A stretch of 64,000 nt of DNA from Dolomitihabitans soli (GTDB lineage: Bacteria > Actinomycetota > Actinomycetes > Streptosporangiales > Streptosporangiaceae): assembly GCF_022213955.1 (NCBI RefSeq), contig NZ_JAKNTW010000001.1:372001-436000 (forward strand). The letters run 5' to 3'. A program made the translations under genes and the position numbers. Shown in pieces: positions 37,223 to 46,772 of the stretch (position 1 is its first letter; every line of letters begins with the position of its first letter). Below the pieces are notes generated by a model that did no database searches, was not told where the DNA came from, and was given only the letters and a program-made list of their open reading frames with translations.

Positions 37223-38452
37223 GTGGGACTTTACAGCGAGCACGATCAGGCGAGATGGGTGCCGGAGCCGCCCGGCAACCCCGAGCGCGGTGTGTTCGAG
37301 CGCGACCGCGCGAGGGTGCTGCACTCCTCCGCGCTGCGGCGGCTGGCGGCCAAGACCCAGGTGGTCGGGCCGGGCGAGACACTGGGCAACGGGCAGCACA
37401 TCCCGCGCACCCGGCTCACCCACTCGCTGGAGTGCGCGCAGATCGGGCGCGAGATGGGCAAGGCGCTCGGCCGTGACCCCGACCTGGTCGAGACCGCGTG
37501 CCTGGCACACGACCTGGGCCATCCGCCGTTCGGGCACAACGGCGAGGCGGTGCTCGACGAGCTGGCCGCCCCGTGCGGCGGCTTCGAGGGCAACGCGCAG
37601 AGCCTGCGGCTGCTGACCAGGCTCGAAGCCAAGGTGGTCACGGAAGACGGTCGCAGCGCCGGGCTCAACCTGACCAGGGCCGCCCTCGACGCCGCCTCGA
37701 AGTATCCCTGGCCGCGCGAGTCGCGGCGATCGTACGGCGTCTACGCCGACGACCTGCCCGTCTTCGACTGGCTGAGGGAGGGCGCGCCGCCGGGAAGGGT
37801 GAGCTTCGAGGCGCAGATCATGGACTGGGCCGACGACGTCGCCTACTCGGTCCACGATCTGGAGGACGCGCTGCACTCCGGGCACGTCACCCTCGGCGCG
37901 CTCCGGTCGCCGGTCGAGCGGGCCGAGGTCTGCGAGCGCACCATCGGGTGGTACGCGCCGGACGCCGGCCTCGCCGAGCTGGAGGCCGCGCTCGACCGCC
38001 TGTCCGCCGCGCCGTACTGGCCGCGGCACTTCGACGGCACGCTCGCCGACCTGGCCGCGCTCAAGGGCCTCACCAGCGCGCTCATCGGCAGGCTGTGCAG
38101 GTCCGCGCAGCTCGCGACGACGGAGCGGTACGGCGCGCGGCCGGGGCGTTACGACGCCGATCTGGTGGTCCCCAGGGAGACCAGGCTGGAGTGCGCCGTG
38201 CTGAAGGGGATCACCGCGCACTACGTGATGTGCAGCGACGACCACAACGCCAAGCAGGCCCGCCAGCGGGAGCTGATCGCCGAGCTGAGTGCGATGATCA
38301 TGCTCGGCGCGCCGGGCACCCTGGAGCCCGCGTTACAGCCGGCCTTCACCCGGGCGCCCGACGACGCGGGCCGGATCCGGGTGGTCATCGACCAGATCGC
38401 CTCGCTCACCGACACCTCCGCGGTGAGCTGGCACAGCCGCCTGACCCGCTGA
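37223..38452 (+). CDS. dgt: Deoxyguanosinetriphosphate triphosphohydrolase-like protein
   Basis: 409 residues of the HD superfamily: RTRLTHSLECAQIGREM near residue 62 and CLAHDLGHPPFGHNGE near residue 92 give the metal ligands. The partner Asp lies in QIMDWADDVAYSVHDLED. It hydrolyses dNTPs to nucleoside and triphosphate. Gene order dgt-dnaG-rpoD is common in actinobacteria and fits a role in dNTP balance near the replication genes. It starts with GTG without a clear Shine-Dalgarno. Confidence 0.92.
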   Translation: MGLYSEHDQARWVPEPPGNPERGVFERDRARVLHSSALRRLAAKTQVVGPGETLGNGQHIPRTRLTHSLECAQIGREMGKALGRDPDLVETACLAHDLGHPPFGHNGEAVLDELAAPCGGFEGNAQSLRLLTRLEAKVVTEDGRSAGLNLTRAALDAASKYPWPRESRRSYGVYADDLPVFDWLREGAPPGRVSFEAQIMDWADDVAYSVHDLEDALHSGHVTLGALRSPVERAEVCERTIGWYAPDAGLAELEAALDRLSAAPYWPRHFDGTLADLAALKGLTSALIGRLCRSAQLATTERYGARPGRYDADLVVPRETRLECAVLKGITAHYVMCSDDHNAKQARQRELIAELSAMIMLGAPGTLEPALQPAFTRAPDDAGRIRVVIDQIASLTDTSAVSWHSRLTR

Positions 38453-38470
38453 CCCGCGCCCGGGTTCCGT

Positions 38471-38498
38471 CCGGTGCGGGAGCGCGCCCCCGCACCGG
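38471..38498. terminator. Bidirectional terminator between dgt and the M23-like gene
   Basis: CCGGTGCGGG and CCCGCACCGG are perfect 10-bp arms around an 8-bp loop in the 56-bp gap between convergent genes. No U tract is present on either strand. Confidence 0.6.
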
Positions 38499-38508
38499 CG
38501 AGCCCGGC

Positions 38509-39423
38509 TCAGTCCGGGGCCGGGCCCGAGCGGAGGCCGGCCGGGTCGCTCGTCACGGGTTCGAGCACGCTCGGCTGCGGTCGCGGCTCCACGGGCTTCG
38601 GCGGCTTCCGCTCCTCCGGCTTGTTCGACGGGGAAGTGGCCGGCCTGCTCGCGCACAGCGTCCGGCACTGCGGGGTGGCGCCGGCCTTGCGCCTGATCTT
38701 CAGCATCTCGTCCCTGGGCGAGAGCGTGGGGTTGCCGTCGTGCCAGGCGTCCAGATAGTCCCAGGGCTCGACCATGCCCCTGCGCACCCACCACAGACCC
38801 GGGCCGGTCTTCCAGGAGATCGCGAAGTAGAGGTTGCTCGCGGTGTCGCGGGCGTTGCCCGAGTTGCCGATCTGGCCGAGAGTCTGTCCCACCTTGACCT
38901 TCGTGCCGGGCTTGATCCCGGGGGACACGGAGTCGAGATGGCCGCCCAGGTAGCGCACGCCGTCCTTGCCGATGACGGTCACGAACAGGCCTTCGCGCTG
39001 GGCACCCCGGTCGGTGGCGGCCGACCAGCGGTTCTGTGTGTTCACCTCGTCGACCGTGCCGTCCACGGGGGAGACGAAGGCGCAGCCCTTGTCGGCCCAG
39101 ATGGTGGTCTTGGGCAGGATGAGCAGCTTCCTCGAATAGCTGGCCTTGCAGTCCTTCACCGGGAAGGCGTAGGCGAACTTCGAGATCTTCGGCGGGGGCA
39201 CCCGTACCGGCTCCTCACCCGCCGGGCGCTGTACGGACGCCTGCGGGCCACCCGAGGGGGTCGCCTGGGGGATGGTGGCGATCACCGAGTCCGGGGCCTG
39301 GGCCACCGCCTCGGCGCCCGCCGCGGCAGGCACGCCGGCCACGCCGCCGGCCGTCCCGCAGGCGCTGGTGAGTAACAGCGCGCCCGTCACAACCGCCAGA
39401 TGCCCGAGATATCCCGATCGCAT
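38509..39423 (-). CDS. Lipoprotein with a degenerate M23/LytM domain
   Basis: 304 residues. The N-terminal signal ends in the lipobox LTSAC, so it is a membrane-anchored exported lipoprotein. A Pro-rich linker precedes a LytM-like core: GCAFVSPVDGTVDEV, LGGHLDSVSPG, VKVGQTLGQIGNSGNA and ASNLYFAISW. In active M23 peptidases the last motif is HLHF and an H-x3-D motif precedes the first. Here HLHF is NLYF and the first His is not seen, so zinc binding is probably lost. Like EnvC/NlpD-type proteins it may regulate an amidase or bind peptidoglycan. The C-terminus is basic and Pro-rich. Confidence 0.8.
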   Translation of the reverse strand: MRSGYLGHLAVVTGALLLTSACGTAGGVAGVPAAAGAEAVAQAPDSVIATIPQATPSGGPQASVQRPAGEEPVRVPPPKISKFAYAFPVKDCKASYSRKLLILPKTTIWADKGCAFVSPVDGTVDEVNTQNRWSAATDRGAQREGLFVTVIGKDGVRYLGGHLDSVSPGIKPGTKVKVGQTLGQIGNSGNARDTASNLYFAISWKTGPGLWWVRRGMVEPWDYLDAWHDGNPTLSPRDEMLKIRRKAGATPQCRTLCASRPATSPSNKPEERKPPKPVEPRPQPSVLEPVTSDPAGLRSGPAPD

Positions 39424-39441
39424 GTGCTCCACCCGCGTACG

Positions 39442-39450
39442 TTATCCACA
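39442..39450. promoter_or_regulatory. Perfect DnaA-box 9-mer
   Basis: TTATCCACA is identical to the consensus DnaA box. It lies in the 124-bp divergent gap between the M23-like gene and dnaG, about 98 bp before dnaG. A single copy by chance is possible. Confidence 0.45.
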
Positions 39451-39535
39451 TTCAGACCCTCCATTTGTAACCGACTGCCGCATTGGTCATGACCTGTTCA
39501 GGGAAGTCCGGGCACGATCTGTCGGACGACGCCAA

Positions 39536-39541
39536 TAGACT
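39536..39541 (+). promoter_or_regulatory. -10 element of dnaG, probably leaderless
   Basis: TAGACT followed by 6 nt and then the GTG start, the same arrangement as at recO. There is no ribosome-binding site in the gap. Confidence 0.5.
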
Positions 39542-39547
39542 CGCGAC

Positions 39548-41455
39548 GTGGCCGGTAGGATCAGTGACGACGACATCGCGCTCGTTCGCGAGCGCTCACC
39601 GATCGAAGAGGTGGTCGGCGAGCACACGCAGCTGCGCAACGCCGGCGGCGGCAACCTCAAGGGATTGTGCCCCTTCCACGACGAGAAGAGCCCGTCCTTC
39701 AACGTCACGCCCGCCCGCGGCTACTGGTACTGCTTCGGGTGCGCGGAGGGCGGCGACGTCATCACGTTCGTCCGCCGGCTGGAGCACCTGACCTTCTCCG
39801 AGGCGATCGAGCGCCTCGCCGCGCGGGCCGGCATCCAGCTCCGCTACGAGCAGGGCGGTTACGTGCCGGGCCGGGAGCACGGCGAGCGCACCAGGCTCAT
39901 CGACGCGCACCGGGCGGCGGCCGAATACTACGCGGAGCAGCTCGGCGGGGCCGAGGCCGCGCCGGGGCGCAGGTTCCTGTCCGAGCGGGGATTCGAGCGG
40001 GTCGACGCCGAGCAGTTCGGGATCGGATTCGCCCCTCCCGACTGGGACCGGCTCGCCAGACACCTGATGGGCCGCGGCTTCTCGGCCGCCGAGCTGATCA
40101 AGGGCGGCCTGGCGAGAGAGGGCAGAAGAGGCCCGGTGGACCGGTTCCGGGGGCGGCTGGTCTGGCCGATCCGCGAGATCACCGGCGAGGTGATCGGCTT
40201 CGGCGCGCGCAAACTGCTCGACAGTGACGACGGTCCGAAATACCTGAACACGCCCGAAAGTCCGCTCTACCACAAGGGCTCCGTACTCTACGGGATCGAC
40301 CTGGCCAAGCGCGAGATCTCCAAGCGTTCCCAGGCCGTGATCGTCGAGGGATACACCGACGTGATGGCCTGCCATCTGTCCGGGGTGCCGACCGCGGTGG
40401 CCACCTGCGGCACCTCCTTCGGCGAAGACCACATTAAGGTCCTGCGCCGGCTGCTGCTCGACCAGGCGGAGTTCAGGGGCGAGGTCGTCTTCACCTTCGA
40501 CGGCGACTCGGCCGGGCAGAAGGCGGCGCTGCGCGCGTTCGCCGACGAGCAGAAGTTCGTCACCCAGACCTTCGTGGCGGTCCAGCCCGACGGGCTCGAC
40601 CCGTGCGACCTGCGGGTCAAGCACGGAGACGCCGCGGTCAGGGAGCTGATCGCGACCAGGGAGCCGCTGTTCGCCTTCGCCGTGCGGAGCATGATCGCCC
40701 GCTACGACCTGGCGACCAACGAGGGCAAGCTGGCCGCGCTCGACGCCGCGGCGCCCGTCATCGCCTCGATCAAGGACCGCGCCCTCCGCCAGATGTACGC
40801 GGTCGACCTCGACCGCTGGCTCGGCTTCATGAACGAGCGGCTCGTCGTCGAACGGATCACCGAGGTGGCCGCCAGGCTCACTCCGCCGCGCCGGGGCGAG
40901 GAGCGCGGGCGGGGTGAGGAACGCGGGCGGGCCGAGGGGCGCGGGCGGGCCAGGCCCGAGCCGAAGCAGCAGGCCGATCCCGCCGATCCGGGCGTCCGGG
41001 TCGAGGCGGAGGTCCTCAAGCTGGCCGTACAGCGTCCCGCACTGCTCGGCCCGGGCTTCGACGCGCTCGGCCCGCAGGCGTTCACCCTGCCGGAGCACGT
41101 CCGGATCTACGCCTGGATCCTGGGGGCCGGCGGCGTCGCGCAGGCGGGGCCCGGCGGCAGGGAGTGGGTCGACCACCTCCTCAACGGCGTGGAGGACACC
41201 CTCCGCCCGGTGATCACCCGTCTGGCGGTGGAAGGACTGCGCGCCGAGGTCCAGAACGAGGAGAGGTACGGCGGGGCCATGCTCGCGGCGCTGGAGGCGA
41301 TCTCCGTCGACCGGGCCATCGCGCTGGTGAAGTCGCGCCTGCAGCGGCTCAACCCGGTCGAGGAGCAGCAGGACTACAACCGGCTCTTCGGTGAGCTCGT
41401 CGCGCTGGAGCAGCAGCGGCGGGTGCTGCGCGACCGCGCGGCGGGCAGCGCCTGA
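39548..41455 (+). CDS. dnaG: DNA primase
   Basis: 635 residues. The zinc-binding domain has CPFHDEKSPSF and YCFGCAEGGD. The TOPRIM catalytic core has VIVEGYTDVMA and FTFDGDSAGQKA. The C-terminal about 150 residues form the DnaB-interaction domain. A charged, repeat-rich linker (RGEERGRGEERGRAEGRGRAR, residues about 445-465) separates core and C-terminus. It synthesises RNA primers at the fork. It starts with GTG; the next gene is the principal-type sigma factor, as in the widespread dnaG-rpoD arrangement. Confidence 0.96.
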   Translation: MAGRISDDDIALVRERSPIEEVVGEHTQLRNAGGGNLKGLCPFHDEKSPSFNVTPARGYWYCFGCAEGGDVITFVRRLEHLTFSEAIERLAARAGIQLRYEQGGYVPGREHGERTRLIDAHRAAAEYYAEQLGGAEAAPGRRFLSERGFERVDAEQFGIGFAPPDWDRLARHLMGRGFSAAELIKGGLAREGRRGPVDRFRGRLVWPIREITGEVIGFGARKLLDSDDGPKYLNTPESPLYHKGSVLYGIDLAKREISKRSQAVIVEGYTDVMACHLSGVPTAVATCGTSFGEDHIKVLRRLLLDQAEFRGEVVFTFDGDSAGQKAALRAFADEQKFVTQTFVAVQPDGLDPCDLRVKHGDAAVRELIATREPLFAFAVRSMIARYDLATNEGKLAALDAAAPVIASIKDRALRQMYAVDLDRWLGFMNERLVVERITEVAARLTPPRRGEERGRGEERGRAEGRGRARPEPKQQADPADPGVRVEAEVLKLAVQRPALLGPGFDALGPQAFTLPEHVRIYAWILGAGGVAQAGPGGREWVDHLLNGVEDTLRPVITRLAVEGLRAEVQNEERYGGAMLAALEAISVDRAIALVKSRLQRLNPVEEQQDYNRLFGELVALEQQRRVLRDRAAGSA

Positions 41456-41649
41456 CCCGGTCGCCGGGCAGCGGCCACCCTCGGTTCACGGCACGGCCAT
41501 CGACACTGAACGCGTAATCGGCATTACTTTCCTGCTTATGCCTCTGCCAAACCTTTGACAGATCTCGTTTTGGTAATGACGTGAACCTTACCTTCGGTGA
41601 CAAAAATAGGTCTGCCGTTTTACACGCCCAATACAGCAGACTGTGTTCC

Positions 41650-42798
<1,149 letters not shown>

Positions 42799-42802
42799 GG
42801 TG

Positions 42803-42838
42803 GGAGCCGCTGTCTCCGGCGCAGGAGACGGCGGCTCC
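42803..42838 (+). terminator. Intrinsic terminator after the sigma gene
   Basis: GGAGCCGCTGTCTCC pairs with GGAGACGGCGGCTCC (15 bp, one G-T wobble) around the loop GGCGCA, starting 5 bp after the stop. Confidence 0.8.
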
Positions 42839-42878
42839 TGAGGATCTCCCAGGGCTGTTCACCCGGGGCGTCACGGCG

Positions 42879-42884
42879 CAGACT
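42879..42884 (+). promoter_or_regulatory. -10-like element of the GH63-like gene
   Basis: CAGACT ends 6 nt before the ATG, with GGGGGG in the gap, echoing the recO and dnaG arrangement. The first base deviates from TANNNT. Confidence 0.3.
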
Positions 42885-42890
42885 GGGGGG

Positions 42891-44180
42891 ATGGACGCGC
42901 GGCCCGCAGTCGACGACGCCGCGCTCGGGCGCGAGGCGCTGGCGGTGCTCGACGCCAACTGGACCGGAACGGGCACCATGCCCGCCCCGGGCTTATACCC
43001 GCACCAGTGGAGCCTCGACTCGGCCTTCGTGGCCATCGGCCTGGCCCGCGCCGACCCGGGCAGGGCGCACGCCGAGCTGATCAGTCTCTTCGACGGCCAG
43101 TGGCGCACCGGCATGGTGCCGCACGTCGTCTACCACACCGAGGGCGGCTACTTCCCCGGCCCGTCGCTGTGGCGCTCCCGCGACCGGCCGGCGGCTCCGC
43201 GCAGGGTGGCCACCTCCGGTCTCGTCCAGCCGCCGCTGGAGGCGTTCGCGGCGTGGTGGGTGTGGCGCCACGCCACCGACTCGGGCTCCGCCGCCGCCTT
43301 CGTCCGGCACGTCTACCCGATGCTCGCGGCCCAGCACCGCTATCTGGAGACCGCCCGCGACCTCGGCGGAGCGGGGCTGGCGGCGATCGTGCACCCGTGG
43401 GAGTCGGGCATGGACGACAGCCCGGCCTGGGACGAGCCGCTGGGCGCCCTCCCCGCGGTCCGCTACGGCTATCTGCGCGATGATCTGCCCGCTCGCCACC
43501 CCGACAACCACCACGACCGCTACGTCTGGCTGGCGCTGCGTTACCGCGACTCCGGCTACGACCCCTCCTACCTTCGCCACGACCATCCCTTCGCGGTCGA
43601 GGACCCGATGTTCAACGCCATCTGGCTGGCCTCCTGCGAGGCGATGGCCGAGCTGGCGCCGCTCGCGGGCGCCGACCCCCGGCCGCAGCTGGAGGCGGCC
43701 GAGCGGATCAGGCACGCGCTGGCCGCCCGCCTGTGGGACGGCCTCTACTTCGCCCGTGACCTGAGGACGGACAAGCTGATCCCGGTCGCCACCGTGGGCT
43801 CCTTCACTCCGTTGCTCGACCCGCGCCTCGCGCCGGAGCACGTCGGCGCGCTGCTGACCACGCTGGAGTCGGGCAGGTTCATGGGCGCGGCCGGCTACCC
43901 GGTGCCGAGCTGCGAGATCCGGTCCCCGCGGTTCGACAGGTCCAACTACTGGCGCGGTCCCTCCTGGGTGAACACCAACTGGCTGCTGCGGCACGCGGCG
44001 GGCCTGCACGGCCGGCCGGAGCTCGCGCGGGTCCTTTCGGCCTGCACCCTGCGGCTCGTACGGCAGGCCGGTTTCCGCGAGTGCTTCGACCCCTTCGACG
44101 GCACCGGCCGCGGCTGCCGTGACTTCTCCTGGTCGGCGGCGCTCACCCTGGATCTGCTCGCCGATAACGTGGAGCCATGA
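42891..44180 (+). CDS. GH63-like glycoside hydrolase (glucosyl/mannosylglycerate hydrolase type)
   Basis: 429 residues forming an (alpha/alpha)6 barrel-like protein. Conserved blocks are LYPHQWSLDSAFVAIG, HVVYHTEGGYFPGP, IVHPWESGMDDSPAWDE, NYWRGPSWVNTNWLL and RDFSWSAALTLDLL. The Asp in HPWESGMDDS and acidic residues near the C-terminal block are the likely catalytic pair. The family includes hydrolases of compatible solutes such as glucosylglycerate, so a role after nitrogen or osmotic stress is plausible. The stop overlaps the next gene by 4 bp. Confidence 0.8.
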   Translation: MDARPAVDDAALGREALAVLDANWTGTGTMPAPGLYPHQWSLDSAFVAIGLARADPGRAHAELISLFDGQWRTGMVPHVVYHTEGGYFPGPSLWRSRDRPAAPRRVATSGLVQPPLEAFAAWWVWRHATDSGSAAAFVRHVYPMLAAQHRYLETARDLGGAGLAAIVHPWESGMDDSPAWDEPLGALPAVRYGYLRDDLPARHPDNHHDRYVWLALRYRDSGYDPSYLRHDHPFAVEDPMFNAIWLASCEAMAELAPLAGADPRPQLEAAERIRHALAARLWDGLYFARDLRTDKLIPVATVGSFTPLLDPRLAPEHVGALLTTLESGRFMGAAGYPVPSCEIRSPRFDRSNYWRGPSWVNTNWLLRHAAGLHGRPELARVLSACTLRLVRQAGFRECFDPFDGTGRGCRDFSWSAALTLDLLADNVEP

Positions 44181-44650
44181 GGTTCCCCTTCGGCTCGCGC
44201 CGGCTGCCCGCCGATGTCACGACGGATCCCGGCGACCGGGTGCTCACGCACGGGGCGGCCGCCGGCGGCGGCCACGTGGTGGTCACCGACAAGGCGCTCT
44301 ACCTGCCAGGGGGCGTCCGCCTGCCGTGGCACACGATCGACCGGGCCGCGTGGGACGAGGACGGCCTGCGGATCTCCACCACCTCGGGCGACCACCACTC
44401 GGTGTCGCTGCCCGAGCCCGGCAGACTGCCGGAGGCCGTCCGGGAGCGGGTGACGGCCGCCATCCTGGTCAGCCGCTACGTGCCGCTGACCGATCGCGGG
44501 GGAGTGCGGTTCATCGCCCGCAGGACGCCCGACAGCGACGAACCCGTCTGGGACCTGCTCTTCGACCCCGGCCTCGACCCCGCCGACCCCGGCCTGCGCG
44601 CGCTCGCCGAGCAGTCGCTGGAGGAGGTACGGCGCAGCATGGGCGTGTGA
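44177..44650 (+). CDS. Conserved actinobacterial protein, PH-like fold
   Basis: 157 residues, soluble. The pattern VVVTDKALYLPGGVRLPWHTIDRAAWDEDGLRI (seen as VVVTDKALYL and LPWHTIDRAAW) is the strand-rich arrangement of bacterial PH-like domains. It is followed by an alpha-helical C-terminus (RALAEQSLEEVRRSMGV). No catalytic motif is apparent. It is coupled to the glycosidase gene by ATGA. The stop lies inside a bidirectional terminator. Confidence 0.7.
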   Translation: MRFPFGSRRLPADVTTDPGDRVLTHGAAAGGGHVVVTDKALYLPGGVRLPWHTIDRAAWDEDGLRISTTSGDHHSVSLPEPGRLPEAVRERVTAAILVSRYVPLTDRGGVRFIARRTPDSDEPVWDLLFDPGLDPADPGLRALAEQSLEEVRRSMGV

Positions 44651-44678
44651 AGGGCCCGACTCGGGGCCCTTCACACGC
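44643..44678. terminator. Bidirectional terminator
   Basis: GCGTGTGAAGGGCCC and GGGCCCTTCACACGC are perfect 15-bp arms around GACTCG. The hairpin includes the stop codon of the plus-strand gene and ends 5 bp before the stop of the convergent small gene. Confidence 0.8.
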
Positions 44679-44683
44679 CGCCC

Positions 44684-45004
44684 TCAGAACGGCGTGCTCG
44701 GCTCGGCGGTCTTCTCGCTCTTCTCGCCCGGCCAGCCCGTGCCGGTCGGGTCGCCGGCCCGGTCGCCGTTGTTCCGGTGCAGGAACGGCACGCGGTCGCC
44801 CAGCACGCCGCCCGCCTTGCTCTTGGCCAGGCCCGCGGCCTTCGAGAGCTGCGCGCCGAACAGGCCCGCGGCCTCCTGAACCGAGGGATTGTCGGCGACA
44901 CGCCGGGCCGTTCGTTTGATCTGCTCGTAACGCTCGCGTCCGGCCCGGCTGCCCAGCACGTAGCCGACCGCCAGCCCGATGGCGAACATCGCTCGGTAAC
45001 GCAT
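44684..45004 (-). CDS. Small membrane-anchored protein (YtxH-like)
   Basis: 106 residues from ATG 45004 with GGAG upstream. A short N-terminal helix with glycines (MFAIGLAVGYVLGSRAGRERYEQI) is followed by amphipathic helical sequence (RRVADNPSVQEAAGLFGAQLSKAA) and a hydrophilic tail. The G-Y-x-L-G-S-R-A-G-R-E-R-Y start is typical of YtxH-type proteins seen in actinobacteria. Their function is unknown. It is convergent with the PH-like gene. Confidence 0.75.
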   Translation of the reverse strand: MRYRAMFAIGLAVGYVLGSRAGRERYEQIKRTARRVADNPSVQEAAGLFGAQLSKAAGLAKSKAGGVLGDRVPFLHRNNGDRAGDPTGTGWPGEKSEKTAEPSTPF

Positions 45005-45170
45005 CTTCTCCACCTCCGCCTGTTGCTGGCCCCCTACCCCGGGTGCGCCGCTCCACCCCGGATCTACCCGGCGGACAATGTGGAACACGCACCCGTGGAT
45101 GTGCGCTAATCTAGTTCCGCACGCCGCAGGCAGGGCCGAAAGGTTCCAGCCGGCTGGTGGGCAGGTGCGA

Positions 45171-45246
45171 TCCCGTGTAGCTCAATCGGCAGAGCAGCCG
45201 GCTGTTAACCGGCAGGTTAGAGGTTCGAGTCCTCTCGCGGGAGCCA
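45171..45246 (+). tRNA. tRNA-Asn (GTT)
   Basis: A 76-nt cloverleaf: acceptor TCCCGTG/CGCGGGA with a G-T pair, D-loop with AGCTCAATCGG, anticodon stem GCCGG/CCGGC around loop CTGTTAA (anticodon GTT), T-arm GAGGTTCGAGTCCTC, discriminator G and encoded CCA. A terminator follows. The 3' end is a potential integration site, but no integrase gene is visible next to it. Confidence 0.95.
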
Positions 45247-45252
45247 CACTCG

Positions 45253-45284
45253 AAGAACCCTTGGGATCTTTCCCAGGGGTTCTT
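45253..45284 (+). terminator. Terminator after tRNA-Asn
   Basis: AAGAACCCTTGGGA pairs with TCCCAGGGGTTCTT over 14 bp with one wobble, loop TCTT, followed by TCG. It starts 7 bp after the tRNA CCA. Confidence 0.8.
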
Positions 45285-45502
45285 TCGCGTTCCCACCCCT
45301 TCTGAACAGCGATTTTATTGGTTTGCACGACAAATCATGGAAAATCACAGAAGATGTCATATGCCACAGGCGTCTCCGCTGGCCCGTGGCCGCCGCGGTA
45401 AATGGACATGATCGCAACGGGGGACAAGGCCGTTGCGCGAAGGGTCTCGGCGCCGCCCGGAACGGTGACGCGGCCCGCGAACAGAGTGTGGACGGTTCTT
45501 AC
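45285..45502 (+). other. Leader region of the NO synthase gene
   Basis: The first half (45305-45365) is AT-rich and may contain the promoter, but no canonical -35/-10 pair stands out. The second half is GC-rich. Several frames are open here, which makes the NO synthase start uncertain. Confidence 0.3.
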
Positions 45503-46750
45503 GTGCTTACCTGGCGAAGGTCCCGGCCCGACGGGTCGGAACCGGCCGAAGGTGATGTCGATGGTGGCCGCGGAGCCGAACCCGCGTGCCCGGTACGCGG
45601 GGAGGCGGGGGCGGGTCGACCGCCGGCCGCTCCGCCCGCCGGCGACCGGCCCCCGGGCACGGCCGACCTTGCGGCGGCCGGCGAGTTCCTCAAGCTCTTC
45701 TACCTCGAGAACCCGCAGGCCGGCTCGATCAGGCCGCGGGTGCGCGAGGTTCGGGCCCAGATCGACGACACCGGCACCTACACGCACACGCCGCAGGAGC
45801 TCGCCTACGGCGCCAGGGTGGCCTGGCGCAACAGCAGCAGGTGCATCGGCCGCCTCTACTGGAAGTCGATGCGCGTGCGCGACCGCAGGCACGTCGACAC
45901 GCCCGAGGGCATCGCCGTGGAATCGGTCGGCCACCTGCGGGAGAGCGCGACCCGAGGCAAGATCAGGCCGACGATCACGGTGTTCGCCCCGGAGCGGCCG
46001 GGCGTCCCGGGGCCGCGCATCTGGAACGAGCAGCTCATCAGGTACGCGGGCTACCGCAGGCGGGACGGCACCTTGCTCGGCGACCCGCGCAACGCCGTCC
46101 TCACCGAAGCGGTACGCCGGCATGGCTGGCGAGGCGGCCCGGGCACGCCGTTCGACGTGCTGCCCATGGTGGTCACCGGGGGCGACGGGCGGACCCTGCT
46201 GGCCACGATCCCCGGCGACGCCGTGCTGGAGGTCGAGCTGAGTCATCCGTCCTACCCGTGGTTCGCCGGGCTCGGCCTGCGCTGGCACGCCGTACCGGCG
46301 ATCTCGAACATGGCTCTGGAGATCGGCGGGGTCCGCTACCCGTGCGCGCCCTTCAACGGGTGGTACATGGGCACCGAGATCGGCGCGCGCAACCTGGCCG
46401 ACGCGGACCGCTACGACATGTTGCCGGTCATCGCCGAGCGGCTGGGGCTGGACACCTCCTCGGAACGCTCGCTGTGGCGTGACCACGCGCTGGTGGAGCT
46501 CAACGTGGCGGTGCTGCACTCCTTCGACAAGGCCGAGGTCACGATCAGCGACCACCACACCGAGTCGCGCCGCTTCCTGACCCACCTGGAGCGCGAGGAG
46601 CTGGCGGGCCGGGTCTGCCCGGCCGACTGGAGCTGGATCGTTCCGCCGATGTCGGGCGCGGCCACGCCCGTCTTCCACCGGTACTACGACGACGTGCAGC
46701 TTTCGCCCGCCTTCGTGCATCATGCGGACGGCCTGCCGTCCGGCATCTGA
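45503..46750 (+). CDS. nos: Bacterial nitric oxide synthase, oxygenase domain
   Basis: 415 residues if GTG 45503 is used (GTG 45488 is the alternative). After about 55 Pro/Gly-rich residues the NOS oxygenase fold is clear: the heme Cys about residue 114 in AWRNSSRCIGRLYW, TVFAPERPGVPGPRIWNEQLIRYAGY (seen in parts), SNMALEIGG, the substrate region PFNGWYMGTEIGARN, and the pterin/dimer segment DHHTESRRF ending in WIVPPMSG. It oxidises arginine to citrulline and NO. No reductase domain is attached, as in other bacterial NOS, so electrons come from general reductases. It converges on the GntR/TetR-type regulator gene. Confidence 0.92.
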   Translation: MLTWRRSRPDGSEPAEGDVDGGRGAEPACPVRGEAGAGRPPAAPPAGDRPPGTADLAAAGEFLKLFYLENPQAGSIRPRVREVRAQIDDTGTYTHTPQELAYGARVAWRNSSRCIGRLYWKSMRVRDRRHVDTPEGIAVESVGHLRESATRGKIRPTITVFAPERPGVPGPRIWNEQLIRYAGYRRRDGTLLGDPRNAVLTEAVRRHGWRGGPGTPFDVLPMVVTGGDGRTLLATIPGDAVLEVELSHPSYPWFAGLGLRWHAVPAISNMALEIGGVRYPCAPFNGWYMGTEIGARNLADADRYDMLPVIAERLGLDTSSERSLWRDHALVELNVAVLHSFDKAEVTISDHHTESRRFLTHLEREELAGRVCPADWSWIVPPMSGAATPVFHRYYDDVQLSPAFVHHADGLPSGI

Positions 46751-46772
46751 CCGGGCGGCGGCCACGAGGCGC

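Noticed and set aside
39596-41176. Minus-strand frame opposite dnaG
   Set aside because: Shadow of dnaG.
41555-41560. TTGACA as the -35 of the sigma gene
   Set aside because: No -10 at 16-19 bp spacing; only weak candidates such as GACGTG are present.
45171-45246. tRNA-Asn as an integration site of a mobile element
   Set aside because: No integrase and no repeat of the tRNA 3' end were found within the window.
45335-46765. 476-residue minus-strand frame opposite the NO synthase gene
   Set aside because: Antisense shadow; the plus strand has the full NOS motif set.
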